From Stereocaulon alpinum (lineage: Eukaryota > Ascomycota > Lecanoromycetes > Lecanorales > Stereocaulaceae): a stretch of DNA of 45,568 bases. Below the pieces are notes generated by a model, which was not told the DNA's origin, searched no databases, and worked only from the letters and a program-made list of their open reading frames with translations. Below, one piece after another: positions 33,917 to 44,881 of the stretch. The number at the start of each line of letters is the position of its first letter. The stretch's first letter is position 1. The position numbers and the translations under genes were made by a program. Location of the stretch: NCBI GenBank assembly GCA_018257865.1, contig JAEUBA010000146.1, positions 1 through 45,568 of the forward strand, read 5' to 3'.

Positions 33917-34239
33917 AAAGGGGGATAGCTACTTAAAAGTTAAGTAGCTAGGTCTACGCTTAATATAGATATTATATAGGGAATAGCCTCCTATAAGTTA
34001 AATAATATAAAGTATTAGATACTATTTAAGTTAGGTAACTCTTAATATTAAGTTAAATAGTACTTAATATACTTATAAATAAAGGGGGAAATCTACTTAA
34101 AAGTTAAGTAGCTAGGCCTGCGCTTAATATAGATACTATATAGGGGATAGCCTTCTACGAGTTAAATAATATTAAGTATTAGATACTATTCGAGTCGGGT
34201 AACTCTTAATATTAAGTTAAATAGTACTTAATATACTTA
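33917..34239 (+). repeat. Tandem pair of LTR-like repeats between X1 and X2
   Basis: Two units with a period of 164 bp (33917-34080 and 34081-34239). Each starts with a polypurine-like AAAGGGGGA, then a palindromic TACTTAAAAGTTAAGTA core (33926-33950 in unit 1), GCTTAATATAGAT(A/C)T and a shared end TAGTACTTAATATACTTA. They lie at the junction of two copies of X in the same orientation, so they may be X terminal repeats. Confidence 0.75.
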
Positions 34240-34250
34240 GTATTTAAGTT

Positions 34251-35471
34251 AGATATTACTTATTATATACTAATCCTAAGTAGGCCTAGTAGTTTAGAAT
34301 TATTCTTTATATATTCTATATTACCCTTTTAATCCTTTCTAATATACCTATCTCTTACTACCGACGTATTAGTTAATACTCTAAGTATCTTATATATATA
34401 TACCTACTATAGAATACCGGTATAAGGTGCTAGCTATCGCCGCCGCTATTTCCCCCTCCTCTTAAGCCTCTTTACCTTCTACCGAATTCTAGAATAATAC
34501 TAACCCTAGGAATTAGACGGTCTTAGTTATTTTATATAGCCTTATAGTCGAATAGGCCTACTATAAGGAGATTTAAATAGTATTAAAGAAAGAGATAGAA
34601 AGGAGATATATTATTAGTATATCCCTAGGGATATTAGAGAACTAGGCTAAACTTAGTAAGGCCTTATAGTAGCTAGAAATAGTATTCCTCTCCGTTTTTA
34701 TACCTATAATCCCCTAATACTAGCTGGAGAGTTATAAATTAGGTATAGCTAAAAAGATTAATAATACCTATAATTACTATTATAATTATAGAAGGCGTAC
34801 TATATAATCTTACTCTATAGATAATACTCTATCTATAATACGTCTACTTACCTTTAGTAAAACGGGATTCTATATCTAGTTAATAGAGATAATAGCGGAT
34901 ACGCTTTTCTTCGCCTTTAATATTATTAAGGAGAAAAAACCTCTAGCTAGTATTACCTTAAATAAGCTTAAATTTAGAATATTTAAAGAGGTCTTATATA
35001 ATAATACTATCTATAATAGCTTAATAGACCGAATTTTTTATTATATTAGTAAAAATAATATTAAAGTTAATTACGCCCGTAAATTTCAGGCGGCTACCTT
35101 ATAGATATATAATAGAGGCGAGAATCCTATCTTATTTTATATTAAGGCGCGTATATAAGATATTATATATCTCGCCCTTTACTTCGATCGCGCTCCTACT
35201 AACTATACTCTAGTAAAACGGCGGGCCTATATAAAATATTAAATAATAGGTATACCTTACGTCTATTTCCGTAGTATATTAGTAAACTTACTTAATTATA
35301 GTACGCTAATACTACTAAGTCCTATACTTTAGTATTCTTCTTCGCTCTAATTTAGTAAAGAATCCTTAACTTCTTCCTCCTTTATTTATACTATTATTAT
35401 TCTTTTTATTATAGACGCGTTAGAATTATTTATAATACTATCTAATATAACTAGTCCTTTTTAGATTAACT
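34251..35471 (+). pseudogene. Element X copy 2, N-terminal region of unidentified ORF
   Basis: After a leader of about 170 bp with no motif, a plus frame opens near 34420 (IAAAISPSS) and runs with only Gln/Trp-type stops to the TAACT site where Gypsy-C inserted. Notable peptides: LNKLKFRIFKEVLYNN and a Tyr/Asn-rich stretch near 34760. A gag-like role is possible by position after LTR-like repeats, but no family is recognised. The frame continues at 43038. Confidence 0.55.
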
Positions 35472-35809
35472 TGTTATGGTGTGGCCTTACAAGCCATACC
35501 TACTATATTACCGCTAAGACTCACCGTATCCTAGATACCTAGGTTTATTAAATAAGGTCTAATATTTATTAGACACCAGCGCAGTAGGTCCCTAAACCTA
35601 ATATTAACTTAAGTTAATATCGAACCTTAGTAGGCCTAGCCTAGCCTAGCCGGGATTCCCTATTAGGAAATAAGCTTTAGTAGCTCCTATATCTAAAGCT
35701 ACTACCCCTATCCTATTTCTATTTCCTTATCTTTTATCTTAGCTTACTCCTATACCTAAGTCCTTACTATAGAATTAACTATACCTCGTCTACGTCCCGT
35801 TCCCTAATA
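35472..35809 (+). repeat. Gypsy-C 5' LTR
   Basis: 338 bp, TGTTATGGTGTGGCC to CCGTTCCCTAATA. It contains the 20-bp palindrome ATATTAACTTAAGTTAATAT at about 35603. Confidence 0.94.
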
Positions 35810-35879
35810 TTATAAAAGACTAACTACCTAGCTAGTGCTCCTACGCACTAGAGTAACTATAATATCGGAATAACTATTA

Positions 35880-37100
35880 GACTATAATACTTATATACGA
35901 TAGTTGCTCGCCGATATCTAAGAGGACCCTTTTAGGGCCCTAAACCTTCTTAATAACCTCTATACCTAGGTTGAGGGTACTACCCCGTCTATAGCTACGC
36001 CTCCCCTAACCCCCCCTATACTTAACGCAGTAACCCTCGCTAGTGCTATCGCCTAAGCGATAGTATAAGTTCTTCTATCTATAGTTCAGTCTATACTATA
36101 ACCCTAAGTATTTAATATAAATACTCTCAGCCGCGCCTTAGTTACGGGACTATAACTATCCCTAATAGTAGGTAACCCCCTTCCTCCTTTATAACCCTAA
36201 ACCCCCCTACGATCCGAAAAGCTTCCTAATATCTCCGAGTATAATAGGGACTCAGATAAGTTAGATATATAGGAATAGACCTTAATACAGCGGATATATA
36301 TAAACTATAACTACTACCCTACTAATAGCGATAAGATCGCCTACGCTAAACTTAAGTTAGCTATAAGTAAGAAGGCCTCTAACTTAATAAACCGCTATTA
36401 TAAAGATAGTCTATATACCTTAACTAGCTTTACTAATTAGCGAAAGAAGCTATAGGAAGTCTGCGGTAACCTATTTAAATAAGAGGACGCTTAGTAGTAT
36501 ATCTAAGACCTTAAGTAAGGTTTAATAACCTTTAGAGAATACCTTAACCTTATCTCTTAGAAGAAGGAACGGTTTAGATTAGAGGACGAATCCTTAATTA
36601 ACGCTATAAGGTATAATATTAACTTTAATACCTAGTAAGCCTCCGTAGGATAGAGAAAGGCTAATAGCTACTAACCCTATACCTTTAACGAGTACGTTAG
36701 TATATACTTAGAGATTAACTAAGAACTTTGGTAGATTAAGTATTATCTACCTCGCTAAAGCCCTGCGCTCGCTACTATAGGGTTAAGTACTAAGTTTAGT
36801 AGCTAGAAGTCTACTACTAGTTAAGCCCCCGCTAAGTCCTTCGCCTTAGTAGTAGTTACTACTAGCCCTACCGTTTCCCTATCCCCTAAAGATCTAATAG
36901 ATCTCAGCTCCGCCTAAGCTGCTATTAAGGGTCGGAAGTTATCTAAGCCCTTTATTAAAGTAATATATAATAAGTAGAAACTATATTACTATTATAAGTT
37001 ATCCTACCTAGGTCTCCTCGCTAAGAACTACCTAAATAAGTAGACCTAACTCCGCTCCGGAATTATCGCTGAGTTTAATAATAATTAAAGTATCGCAGGG
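35880..37100 (+). pseudogene. Gypsy-C gag pseudogene
   Basis: Plus-strand frame between the 5' LTR and protease. A zinc-knuckle-like segment KLYYYYKLSYLGLLAKNY occurs near 36980-37035, consistent with C-x2-C-x4-H and a later Cys after RIP conversion to Tyr. The middle part has charged helices typical of retroelement capsids. Start not determinable. Confidence 0.7.
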
Positions 37101-40100
37101 GGTATCTCCTTAGATATAGGAAAAGCTTAGTCCCTATATAAAGTTATATACTAAGACTGTTATTAGTCCTATATTTATCTTCTTATCTCCTAGCTTCGTT
37201 ATTTAACCCCCCGCTTTAATTATATACTAAGTTCTCTACTTGAGATACCCTCTAGTTATTCGAGACTAATCCTACCTTTTATAATAAGTATATAGTAATT
37301 TAGTATACCCTTCGCCTAGCTTAGTCTAGAATCCCGATACGCTGCCTTATCGATACAGGCGCTTCGGGATATATATTTATTAACGAAACCTTCGCGCGTA
37401 CCTAGAACCTTACCTTCTATACCCTTCGCTACCCTTATATCGTCTAAGGATTCGATAGTTAGCCCGCAGCGGCTAGCCTAATTACCTACCTCGCTAAAGC
37501 TATAATAGATACCTAGGGTTATATAGAAAGGATCTTCTTCTATATAACTAGACTCTAGTAATATCCTATTATCCTTAGTCTCCCCTAGCTTTATTAATAT
37601 AGAGCTACCGCTAATTTCCTAGAAAACTCCTTAACCTTCGCCTTAGTATTCTATTTAAAGAATTATATACCTAGTCCCCTTAAGGTTATCGCAGAAGATA
37701 AACCTTTCCTAATACCTAAGGAGAACTATAAGGTTATAACCTCTAAAGAGTTCTCTAAGCCTACCGCTCTCGCCTTATTCGCTACTATTAAGAAGCAGAA
37801 CCCGACTTATAAGGAGTTAACCTAGTTATACGCTTTAAAGAAGTAAGTATTAACTTAGAAGGAGTTAACCTAGCTATACGCTTTAAAGAAGTAAGTACTA
37901 ACTTAGAAGGAGTTAATCTAGTCCCTCACCCCGCCTACTACTATTAAGAAGTAGAACTTAACTTATAAGGAGTTAACCTCGCCCTACGCTTCTAAAAAGT
38001 AAGTTCTAACTTAGAAGAAGTTAACCTAATCCTCTACTTTAAAGAAGTAAGACCTAACTTAGAGGGAGTTAACCTAGTCCTACGCTTTTAAGAAGTAAGT
38101 ATTAATTTAGAAGGAGTCTACCTAATACCTAGCCCTATTCCCCGCTTTAAAGAAGCTAGACCTAACTCTAAAGGAGTTAACATTACCACCTATCCTTAAA
38201 GGGACTAGCTATAATAATAAGTATAGCTATATTATCGCCTCTATAAAATAAGGCTGAATACCTAAGATCTAGCCCCGCCTAGTTACCCTTAATATATATA
38301 AGCTAAAGCCTTATACCTTTACCCGCCTAGTCTAGCCTAATAAGTAGGCCGCCTTTAGTCTATCCCTTATAGAAATTAACTAATTTCTTAACGGTCCTTA
38401 TTAACTTAAGTTAATATTAACGCTAGAACCTCGCTTAGAACCTCGCCCTAAACCTCGCCTAAATTAGGAAACCCCGCCTAGTACCTATAACTAAGCTTAG
38501 AACTAAGCTATATTTAAGATAAACTAAGAGCTTTCCCTAGCCTATACTATAACCTAAAAAGACCTCTAAGCTTACTAGGATTAGAAGAACGTTAATCTAG
38601 CTATAATCCTACCTAAGCGGTACTATAATTTCCTAGACGTCTTCTTAAGGAAGGATACTAATACCTTACTACCCTATTACCCCTACGACTACGCTATTAA
38701 GTTAAAAGATAGGTAGTAACCTCCGTTATCCCACCTATATAGTATAAGCTGTAACGAGATCCTAGAACTCTAACGTTACCTCGATAAAAACCTAAGTAAA
38801 GGGTTTATCTAAGCTAGTTATTCCCCTACTGCGTCCCCTATCCTATTTATTAAGAAGCCTAGCGGAGGCCTATACTTCTACGTTAACTATTAAAGACTAA
38901 ATATAGTAACCGTAAAGAATTAGTACCCCTTACCCTTAATCTCTAAGACCTTAAATTAATTAAGTTATACTAAGGTATTTACTAAGTTAGATATTATCTC
39001 CGCGTTTAATCGCCTTTAGATTAGAGAAGGCGATAAGGACCTAATAGTATTCCGCACCTAATTTAGCTTATTCGAATACCTTATTATACTATTCGGATTA
39101 TATAATAGCCCTGCCTTATTCTAATATTATATTAACGATACTCTAAGAGAGTTCCTAGATAAAACTTATACTGCGTACCTTAATAATATCCTAATCTATA
39201 GCGATATCGAAGCTGAATATAAGATTTATATTTAATAAGTTCTCTAGAAGCTCCGTAAAGCGGGGCTGTAAGTAGATATAACTAAGTACGACTTCTATAT
39301 TAAAGAAGTTACCTACCTAGGACTAATTATTACTACCTAAGGGATTAAGATAGATCCTAAGAAAATTAATACTATCTTAAATTAGCCTAAGCTCGCTAAT
39401 ATTAAGGATATCTAGAGTTTCCTTAGATTCGCTAACTTCTATAGGCGTTTTATCTACGGGTTTAGTCGGCTAGTAGCGCTACTAACCGCCCTAACTAAGA
39501 AAGATACGCTGTTCGAATAGAATAATAAGTACTAAGTAGCCTTTAAGGCTCTAAAGAAAGCCTTTACCTCTAATATAATCCTAGTCTACTTTAATACTAA
39601 CTATAAGATTATAGTAGAAACCGACGCTTTTAACTATATATTAGGAGGAATCCTATCTTAGTATAATAACTAAGATATACTACACCCCGTTACTTACTTC
39701 TTAAAGAAGTATAACCCCGCCGAGTATAATTATAAGATCTATAATAAAGAACTTATAGCTATTATCTACGCCTTTAAAGAATAGCGCCCTAAGCTAGAAG
39801 GCTCCGCCCTACCTATAGAGGTAATATCTAACTATAAAGCCCTAGAGTACTTTACCTTATTTAAGGAATTATCGCGCTACTAGGCTAGATAGAGCGAATT
39901 CCTATCCCGATTCGACTATAAGATTACCTACTAACTAGGAAAAGACGGTAGTAAACCTAATATATTAACTTATCAATTAGGAGATCTCCCTAAAGAGGGG
40001 GATATATTAGACCCTAGATACTAGTATTAGTACTAGATAATCCTTAAGCGGAGGAACTTAGCCCTAGAAGTCCTTACGGACTATACCTAGAGTATATCGC

Positions 40101-41940
40101 TAAGCGCGACTTCCTTAGCCCTAGCCCTAGTCCCCCTAATTATAATAGTAACTACCCTAGATATCCTTATCTAGCCCTTCCAGCTATACCTCGCCCCGAT
40201 TTAGGTAACCTTAGTAGACTTAGAGGTAGACCTTAACTTAGAACCCTAGACCTTACCCTTATTCTATAAACCTAAGTTAGATAGTAATAACCCTATTAAC
40301 CTTAATAAAGACCCCCTAGACGTCCTAACCTAGTAGCTATAGGATAGAGCTAACGAAGCTAACTAGTTCGTACCTAGAGTCCTAGAAATACTACGCTTTA
40401 GGGAAAGATATTATAGTAGAATCCCCCTCGCAGAGTATAAAGATAAGGACGGAGTCCTATACTTCTATAAGAAGCGGTATATCCCGAATTCTAATAAGCT
40501 ACGGCTTCGCCTAGTTCAGCTAGCCTATAATAGTATTATAGGTAGCTATCCTAGTTATACGAAGTATTACGAGTTAATTAACTAAGCCTATTAGTAGCTA
40601 AACGTCTATACTATCGTCTAGCGTTTCGTACGGAATTACTATATATACCGCAGAACTAAGCCTTCCTACTAGCGCACCTAAGGTTAGCTATACCTATTAC
40701 TACCTCCTTAATAATAATAGAGAGATATCTCGATAGACTATATAGGTCCTTTACTACCTTATACCTATAGGGGAATTACCTATCAGTATATCCTAGTCTT
40801 TATTAATTAATTAACTAAGATACGATACTTCGTACCTACTACGTCTATAGAAGTAGACGAAGCCTACGATAGCTTCTACTAGAATATATAGAAGCTCTAT
40901 AGATTACCTAATATCCTTATATTTAATTAAGGATCCTAGTTTACGTTAGATATCTAGCAGTCCCTTTATAAGCGGCTTAGGATTAACCTGCGAATATCTA
41001 TAGGCTATTACCCGCAAACGGATAGCTAAACTGAGCGCTTTAACGCAGTAATAGAATACTACCTTCGTATATATATTAATTATATATAAGACGATTAGGT
41101 GAAGTAGCTCCTAGGAGCTAAGTTCTCTAGTAATAATATAGACTTCTCTAGTACCCTAGCCTTACCTTTCTTAGCTAATTATAGTTAATACCCTTATATT
41201 AGGTTTAAACCGACTAAACCCTTACCCCTAAATCTTACCGCCTAGGCCCGTAACTATCTAATCGCTACTAACGAATTTATAATATAGATAGAAGCCCTGA
41301 ATAACTACCTGCGGGATAAGATACTAATCGCCTAAGTAATCTTTAAGTCCTTAGCTAACTAGTACTAACGCCCCTACCTAAGATACCTAGTAGATAACTA
41401 AGTATAATTAAATACTAAGAACCTAAATACTACGCGACCCTCTATTAAGTTAGATAACTATAATATTAGTCCCTTCTAAGTCTCTAAGATCTTTAATAAC
41501 CCCCTTATAGTCTAGTTAGACCTACTACTATCTATAAAAATCTACCCTATCTTCTACGCTAGCTTACTATAGCTAGTAGCTAATAATCCTCTACTTAGAT
41601 AAGTCTAACTACCCTAAGAACCTATAATTGCTGAAGACGGCTAACGCGAATAATACGTTAATAGTATCTTAAACTCTAAGTATAACCGTAGATATAGCCT
41701 ACTATTACTAAAGTACTATATTAATTAGAAAGGCTACGTAGCGACGTAGGAACCCTTTTAATACCTAAACTACTATTAATAAGCTGTTAATAAGTACTAC
41801 GCCTTAAAGCCTAGCGCCGCTAGTCCCTACGAATCGCTATATACTATTTAAGGGTATTATTATAAGGAGCCCTTACTTACTTAGTTCTCGCCTAGCTAGC
41901 TATTACCGTATTACCCTATAAGCTTAATATTAACTTAAGT
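37101..41940 (+). pseudogene. Gypsy-C pol pseudogene with chromodomain
   Basis: Protease: LIDTGASGYIF at 37346-37378, catalytic DTGAS intact. A tandem-repeat linker (37790-38180) precedes RT. RT: SPILFIKKPSGGLYFYVNY (about 38835-38890), DIISAFNRLxI, FGLYNSPALFxYYIN, and AYLNNILIYSD (about 39170-39205, YLDD now YLNN). RNase H: ETDAFNYILGGILS (about 39615-39660). Integrase: DISIDYIGPLPPY (about 40725-40765), IFNxGSxF (second Asp now Asn), and YYPxTDSxTERFN with the catalytic Glu present (about 41005-41045). Chromodomain: EYVNSILNSKYNRRYSLLLLKY followed by GYVATxEPF (about 41645-41760). Confidence 0.92.
37790..38180 (+). repeat. Coding tandem repeat in Gypsy-C between protease and RT
   Basis: About seven units, mostly about 50 bp with some longer, centred on CTTTAAAGAAGTAAGTA and ACTTAGAAGGAGTTAACCTA. 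In frame they encode LKKxVLTxKELTx-type peptides. The same nucleotide units reappear in the 3' non-coding region (about 42010-42580). Confidence 0.88.
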
Positions 41941-42690
41941 TAATATCGATTCCTAATAGACCCTCTCCTAGCCTCGCCTAGTCCTCGCCTTACCTTACCT
42001 CGCTCTATACTTTAAAGAAGTATACCCTAACTTAGAAGGAGTTATCCCTATCCTTATCTCGCCTCGCCTAGTTACGACTTTAGATAAGTTAAGTCCCCGC
42101 CTAGTTATAACTCTAGAAGAGTTAAGCCCTGTCTCGCTTTACCTATACTTTAGAGAAGTATAACCCGACTTAAAAGGAGTTACTCTAGTCCTCGCCTTAC
42201 CTTACCTCGCCCTAGTCCCTACCTCGCTCGTCCTCACCTCGCCTCGCCTCGCCTAGTTACGACTCTAGATGAGTTAAGTCCCCGCCTAGTTATAACTCTA
42301 GATAAGTTAAGCCCTGCCTTACCTTATCCGTGCTTAAAGAAGTATAACCTAACTTAAAAGGAGTTACCCTAGCCCTCGCCTCGCCTCGCTTAGTTACGAC
42401 TCTAGATAAGTTAAGTCCCCGCCTAGTTATAACTCTAGATAAGTTAAGCTCGCCTCGCCTTGTTCTATACTTTAAAGAAGTATAACCCGACTTAAAAGGA
42501 GTTATCCCAGCTCTCGCCTTACCTCGCCTCGCCTCGCCCGAATTACGACTCTAAATAAGTTAAGCCCTACCCCGTTACGACTTTAGAGGAGTTAAGTTCC
42601 CGCCTTACCCTACCCGTCTAGTCCTCGCCCCGTCTCGCTAAGTCCCTGCCTTACCGCCGTATACCTCTCGCAGGAGCTCAACCTTAAAGA
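41925..42690 (+). repeat. Gypsy-C 3' region: LTR-like fragment and mixed tandem repeats
   Basis: Opens with a copy of an internal LTR segment (ATATTAACTTAAGTTAATAT, then TCG and a CTAGCCTCGCCTAG tract, about 41927-41990). There follow repeating blocks: TTTAAAGAAGTATAACC plus GACTTAAAAGGAGTTA, and TAGTTACGACTCTAGATAAG plus TTAAGTCCCCGCCTAGTTAT, each present several times, joined by CGCCTCGCC-rich spacers. No ORF. The region ends at the purine tract AAAGAGGGGGC (about 42686-42696), the likely PPT. Confidence 0.85.
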
Positions 42691-42699
42691 GGGGGCTAC

Positions 42700-43037
42700 T
42701 ATTATAGTATAGCCTTATAAGCTATACCTACTATATTACCGCTAAGACTTACCGTATCCTAGATACCTAGGTTTATTAAATAAGGTCTGATATTTATTAG
42801 ATACCAGCGCGGTGGGTCCCTGAACCTAATATTAACTTAAGTTAATATCGAACCCTAGTAGGCCTAGCCTAGCCTAGCTGGGATTCCCTATTAGGAAATA
42901 AGCTTTAGTAGCTCCTATATCTAGAGCTACTACCCCCGTCCTATTTCTATTTCCTTATCTTTTGTCTTAGCTTACTCCTATACCTAAGTCCTTGCTATAG
43001 AATCAACTATACCTCGTCCACGTCCCGTTCCCTGACA
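42700..43037 (+). repeat. Gypsy-C 3' LTR
   Basis: 338 bp, TATTATAGTATAGCC to CCGTTCCCTGACA. Compared with the 5' LTR it has lost TG steps at its start but kept them at its end; the two LTRs carry different sets of RIP changes. Confidence 0.94.
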
Positions 43038-43285
43038 TAACTCTTATATTAATATAATACTAAAGCTTATACTAACTAAGGTTAACGTAGGCCTAGAGAT
43101 CGGCTAGTTAGTAACTTAGGATCTAAAGCTTATAATATTCTTTCTAAGACTAACTTATAATACTTTCTATAACTAAAGGATTAACCTAAGACTGCTAGAA
43201 TTCTTAGATACTATACGGATAATTACTAGCTTTCTTAATAGATTAAAGGAGTTACTACTAATCCTTCTTAGATTAACTCTTAAGT
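43038..43285 (+). pseudogene. Element X copy 2, middle segment
   Basis: Continues the X2 frame after Gypsy-C (SYIN, then a TKVNVGLEIG block, LKLIIFFLRLTYNTF, and FLNRLKELLLILLRLTLKS), up to the foldback insertion. Hydrophobic Leu/Ile-rich helices dominate. Function unknown. Confidence 0.6.
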
Positions 43286-43717
43286 CGATATCATCGCGCT
43301 TTCCCAAATTTTGCTATGGAATTCTAAGTTGCCGGGCCGCTAGGCCGCGTAATTAGCTAAAATAGTAGCAATTTAGTAACTTTAGGTTGCTAATAGCGGG
43401 TTTAGTAGGGTTAGTAGACCTATAGTAGCCCCTATAGCAGCCCCCGAAGCTTATACGACCGTGCGCATAGTGCGCAAATCTACCCTAACGATTTGCGTAC
43501 TATGCGCACGGTCGTATAAGCTTCGGGGGCTGCTATAGGGGCTACTATAGGTCTACTAACCCTACTAACCCTGCTGAACCTGCTATTAGTAACCCGGAGT
43601 TGCTAAATTGCTGCTATTTTAGCTTGTATTCTATATTATTTGCTGAAACGCGCTGGGCCGCCTGATTAGCCCTAAAATCGTTATTCTATTATCTTTTCGG
43701 AAAGCGTGATAATAACG
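43286..43717. mobile_element. Foldback element with long inverted arms (MITE)
   Basis: An almost perfect inverted repeat: left arm 43355-43480, right arm 43490-43624, with a loop of about 9 bases (TACCCTAAC, 43481-43489). Outer ends are a second, weaker inverted block (GATATCATCGCGCTTTCC against GTTATTATCACGCTTTCC reversed). The right arm has 9 extra bases from a CTAACCCTG-type repeat. CA, TG and CG are well preserved, so it escaped RIP or arrived later. No ORF. No exact target duplication could be read; CTTAAGTC (43279-43286) and CTAAAGCC (43718-43725) are similar but imperfect. Confidence 0.85.
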
Positions 43718-44749
43718 CTAAAGCCTATACTAACTAAGGCTAATTTCTATATACTTATTAGTAAGCTAAAGTCTAGTAGTCCGCTTAGAATTCTATAGAA
43801 CTTCCCTAATATCTATAGAGGCTTATAATATAGTAATAGTTTATTTAGTACCCTCCGTTAAGTACTTAAAGACCGCCTATAGGGTACCGCTATTCGAGGC
43901 GGAAATCTTTAAGGTTTTAGCTAGGACCTTACTAAGGTCCTTAACGCTATTACTACTAACTTTAATCTACCTAACTATATACTACCTTATAGAGACGAAG
44001 TAATATATATACTCGTAAGACTACTTAATAAAGTACCTAGAGTACTTAACTAATATACTAGTAAATAACCTTTAGAGGAGTCTTACGACTTGTTTAGTTT
44101 AAAAAAGTATAGATATAATAATACCTATACTAAGTAACCTAATTATACTAGACTATTCTTCGTACTAGCTTTAGTCTTAGACGATACCTACCCGCCTTAT
44201 ATTATCCTTAGAATTGGTTATATACTTAATAATAAATTCTATCTTATCCTACTACGGTATATTATACGTAATACTTTACTTACTAACGCTAACTATCTTT
44301 AGGACTAGCTTAGTTATAATACTCTAATCTAATTCTTAGTATCTAAGAAATTTTAGACCGCTAAAGATAATACCTAGGGGAGTACCCTTATCTATATAGC
44401 TAATAGGATTATAGAGATAACTATAGATAAAGATTTATAAAATATAATCTATAATATATATTCGCGTAGTTACTAGCGCTATAAGCTTTATATTATATAA
44501 AGGGTATTCCGTTAGTTATAGTATATTAATAAATAGTTAGGATATTTACTAATAGGTATAATAGTATCTATTAAGGGTAATACGGCCTATTTAAATTAAC
44601 TTTATTAAGGTATATTTACTATCTCCTACCGCTTAAAATATTCTTCTCTTATAGCAGGACTTAAAGGGAAAACCTATAATATATAGAATCCTCTATATAA
44701 AGACTCTACTACCTCTCCCGCTAAATCCCCTGCTTTAAGGCCTTATAAA
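43718..44749 (+). pseudogene. Element X copy 2, third segment (matches X1 16064-16500)
   Basis: The X2 frame continues (LKPILTKANFYI, an LDDTYPPYIILRIGY block, LSYNTLI, GSTLIYIANRIIEITID and LGYLLIGII). The last 420 bases align with X1 at about 16064-16500, including GGGAGTACCCTTAT and AAGGGTAATACGGCCTAT, proving two copies of the same element. It is cut at 44749 by a second Copia-1 copy. Confidence 0.7.
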
Positions 44750-44881
44750 TGTTGAAATTCGGGTGTTCGATATCCTAAGGCTTAGTTATTAATAACTAAG
44801 GCTTAGCCCTAACCCTTATATATATCTCGCATAGTCGCACTTAGCTAGATAATTAAGTATTCTACCTATTATATTTTGATA
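44750..44881 (+). repeat. LTR of the second Copia-1 copy
   Basis: 132-bp 5' LTR, closest in the window to the ancestral Copia-1 LTR at its left end. The 5-bp left flank is ATAAA (44745-44749). Confidence 0.92.

Larger units (their letters stand above)
35472..43037 (+). mobile_element. Gypsy-C, full-length chromovirus (Ty3/gypsy)
   Basis: 7,566 bp with 338-bp LTRs (35472-35809 and 42700-43037) and a perfect 5-bp duplication TAACT (35467-35471 and 43038-43042). The outer ends keep TG (35472) and CA (43037), while the inner LTR ends are TA. Plus-strand order: gag, protease, RT, RNase H, integrase, chromodomain. It is inserted in the X2 ORF, which reads on after removal (SPFxIN then SYIN). Confidence 0.95.

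Noticed and set aside
43279..43725. An 8-bp Mutator-type target duplication for the foldback element
   Set aside because: CTTAAGTC and CTAAAGCC match at only six of eight positions and one difference is not of RIP type, so the duplication is not claimed.
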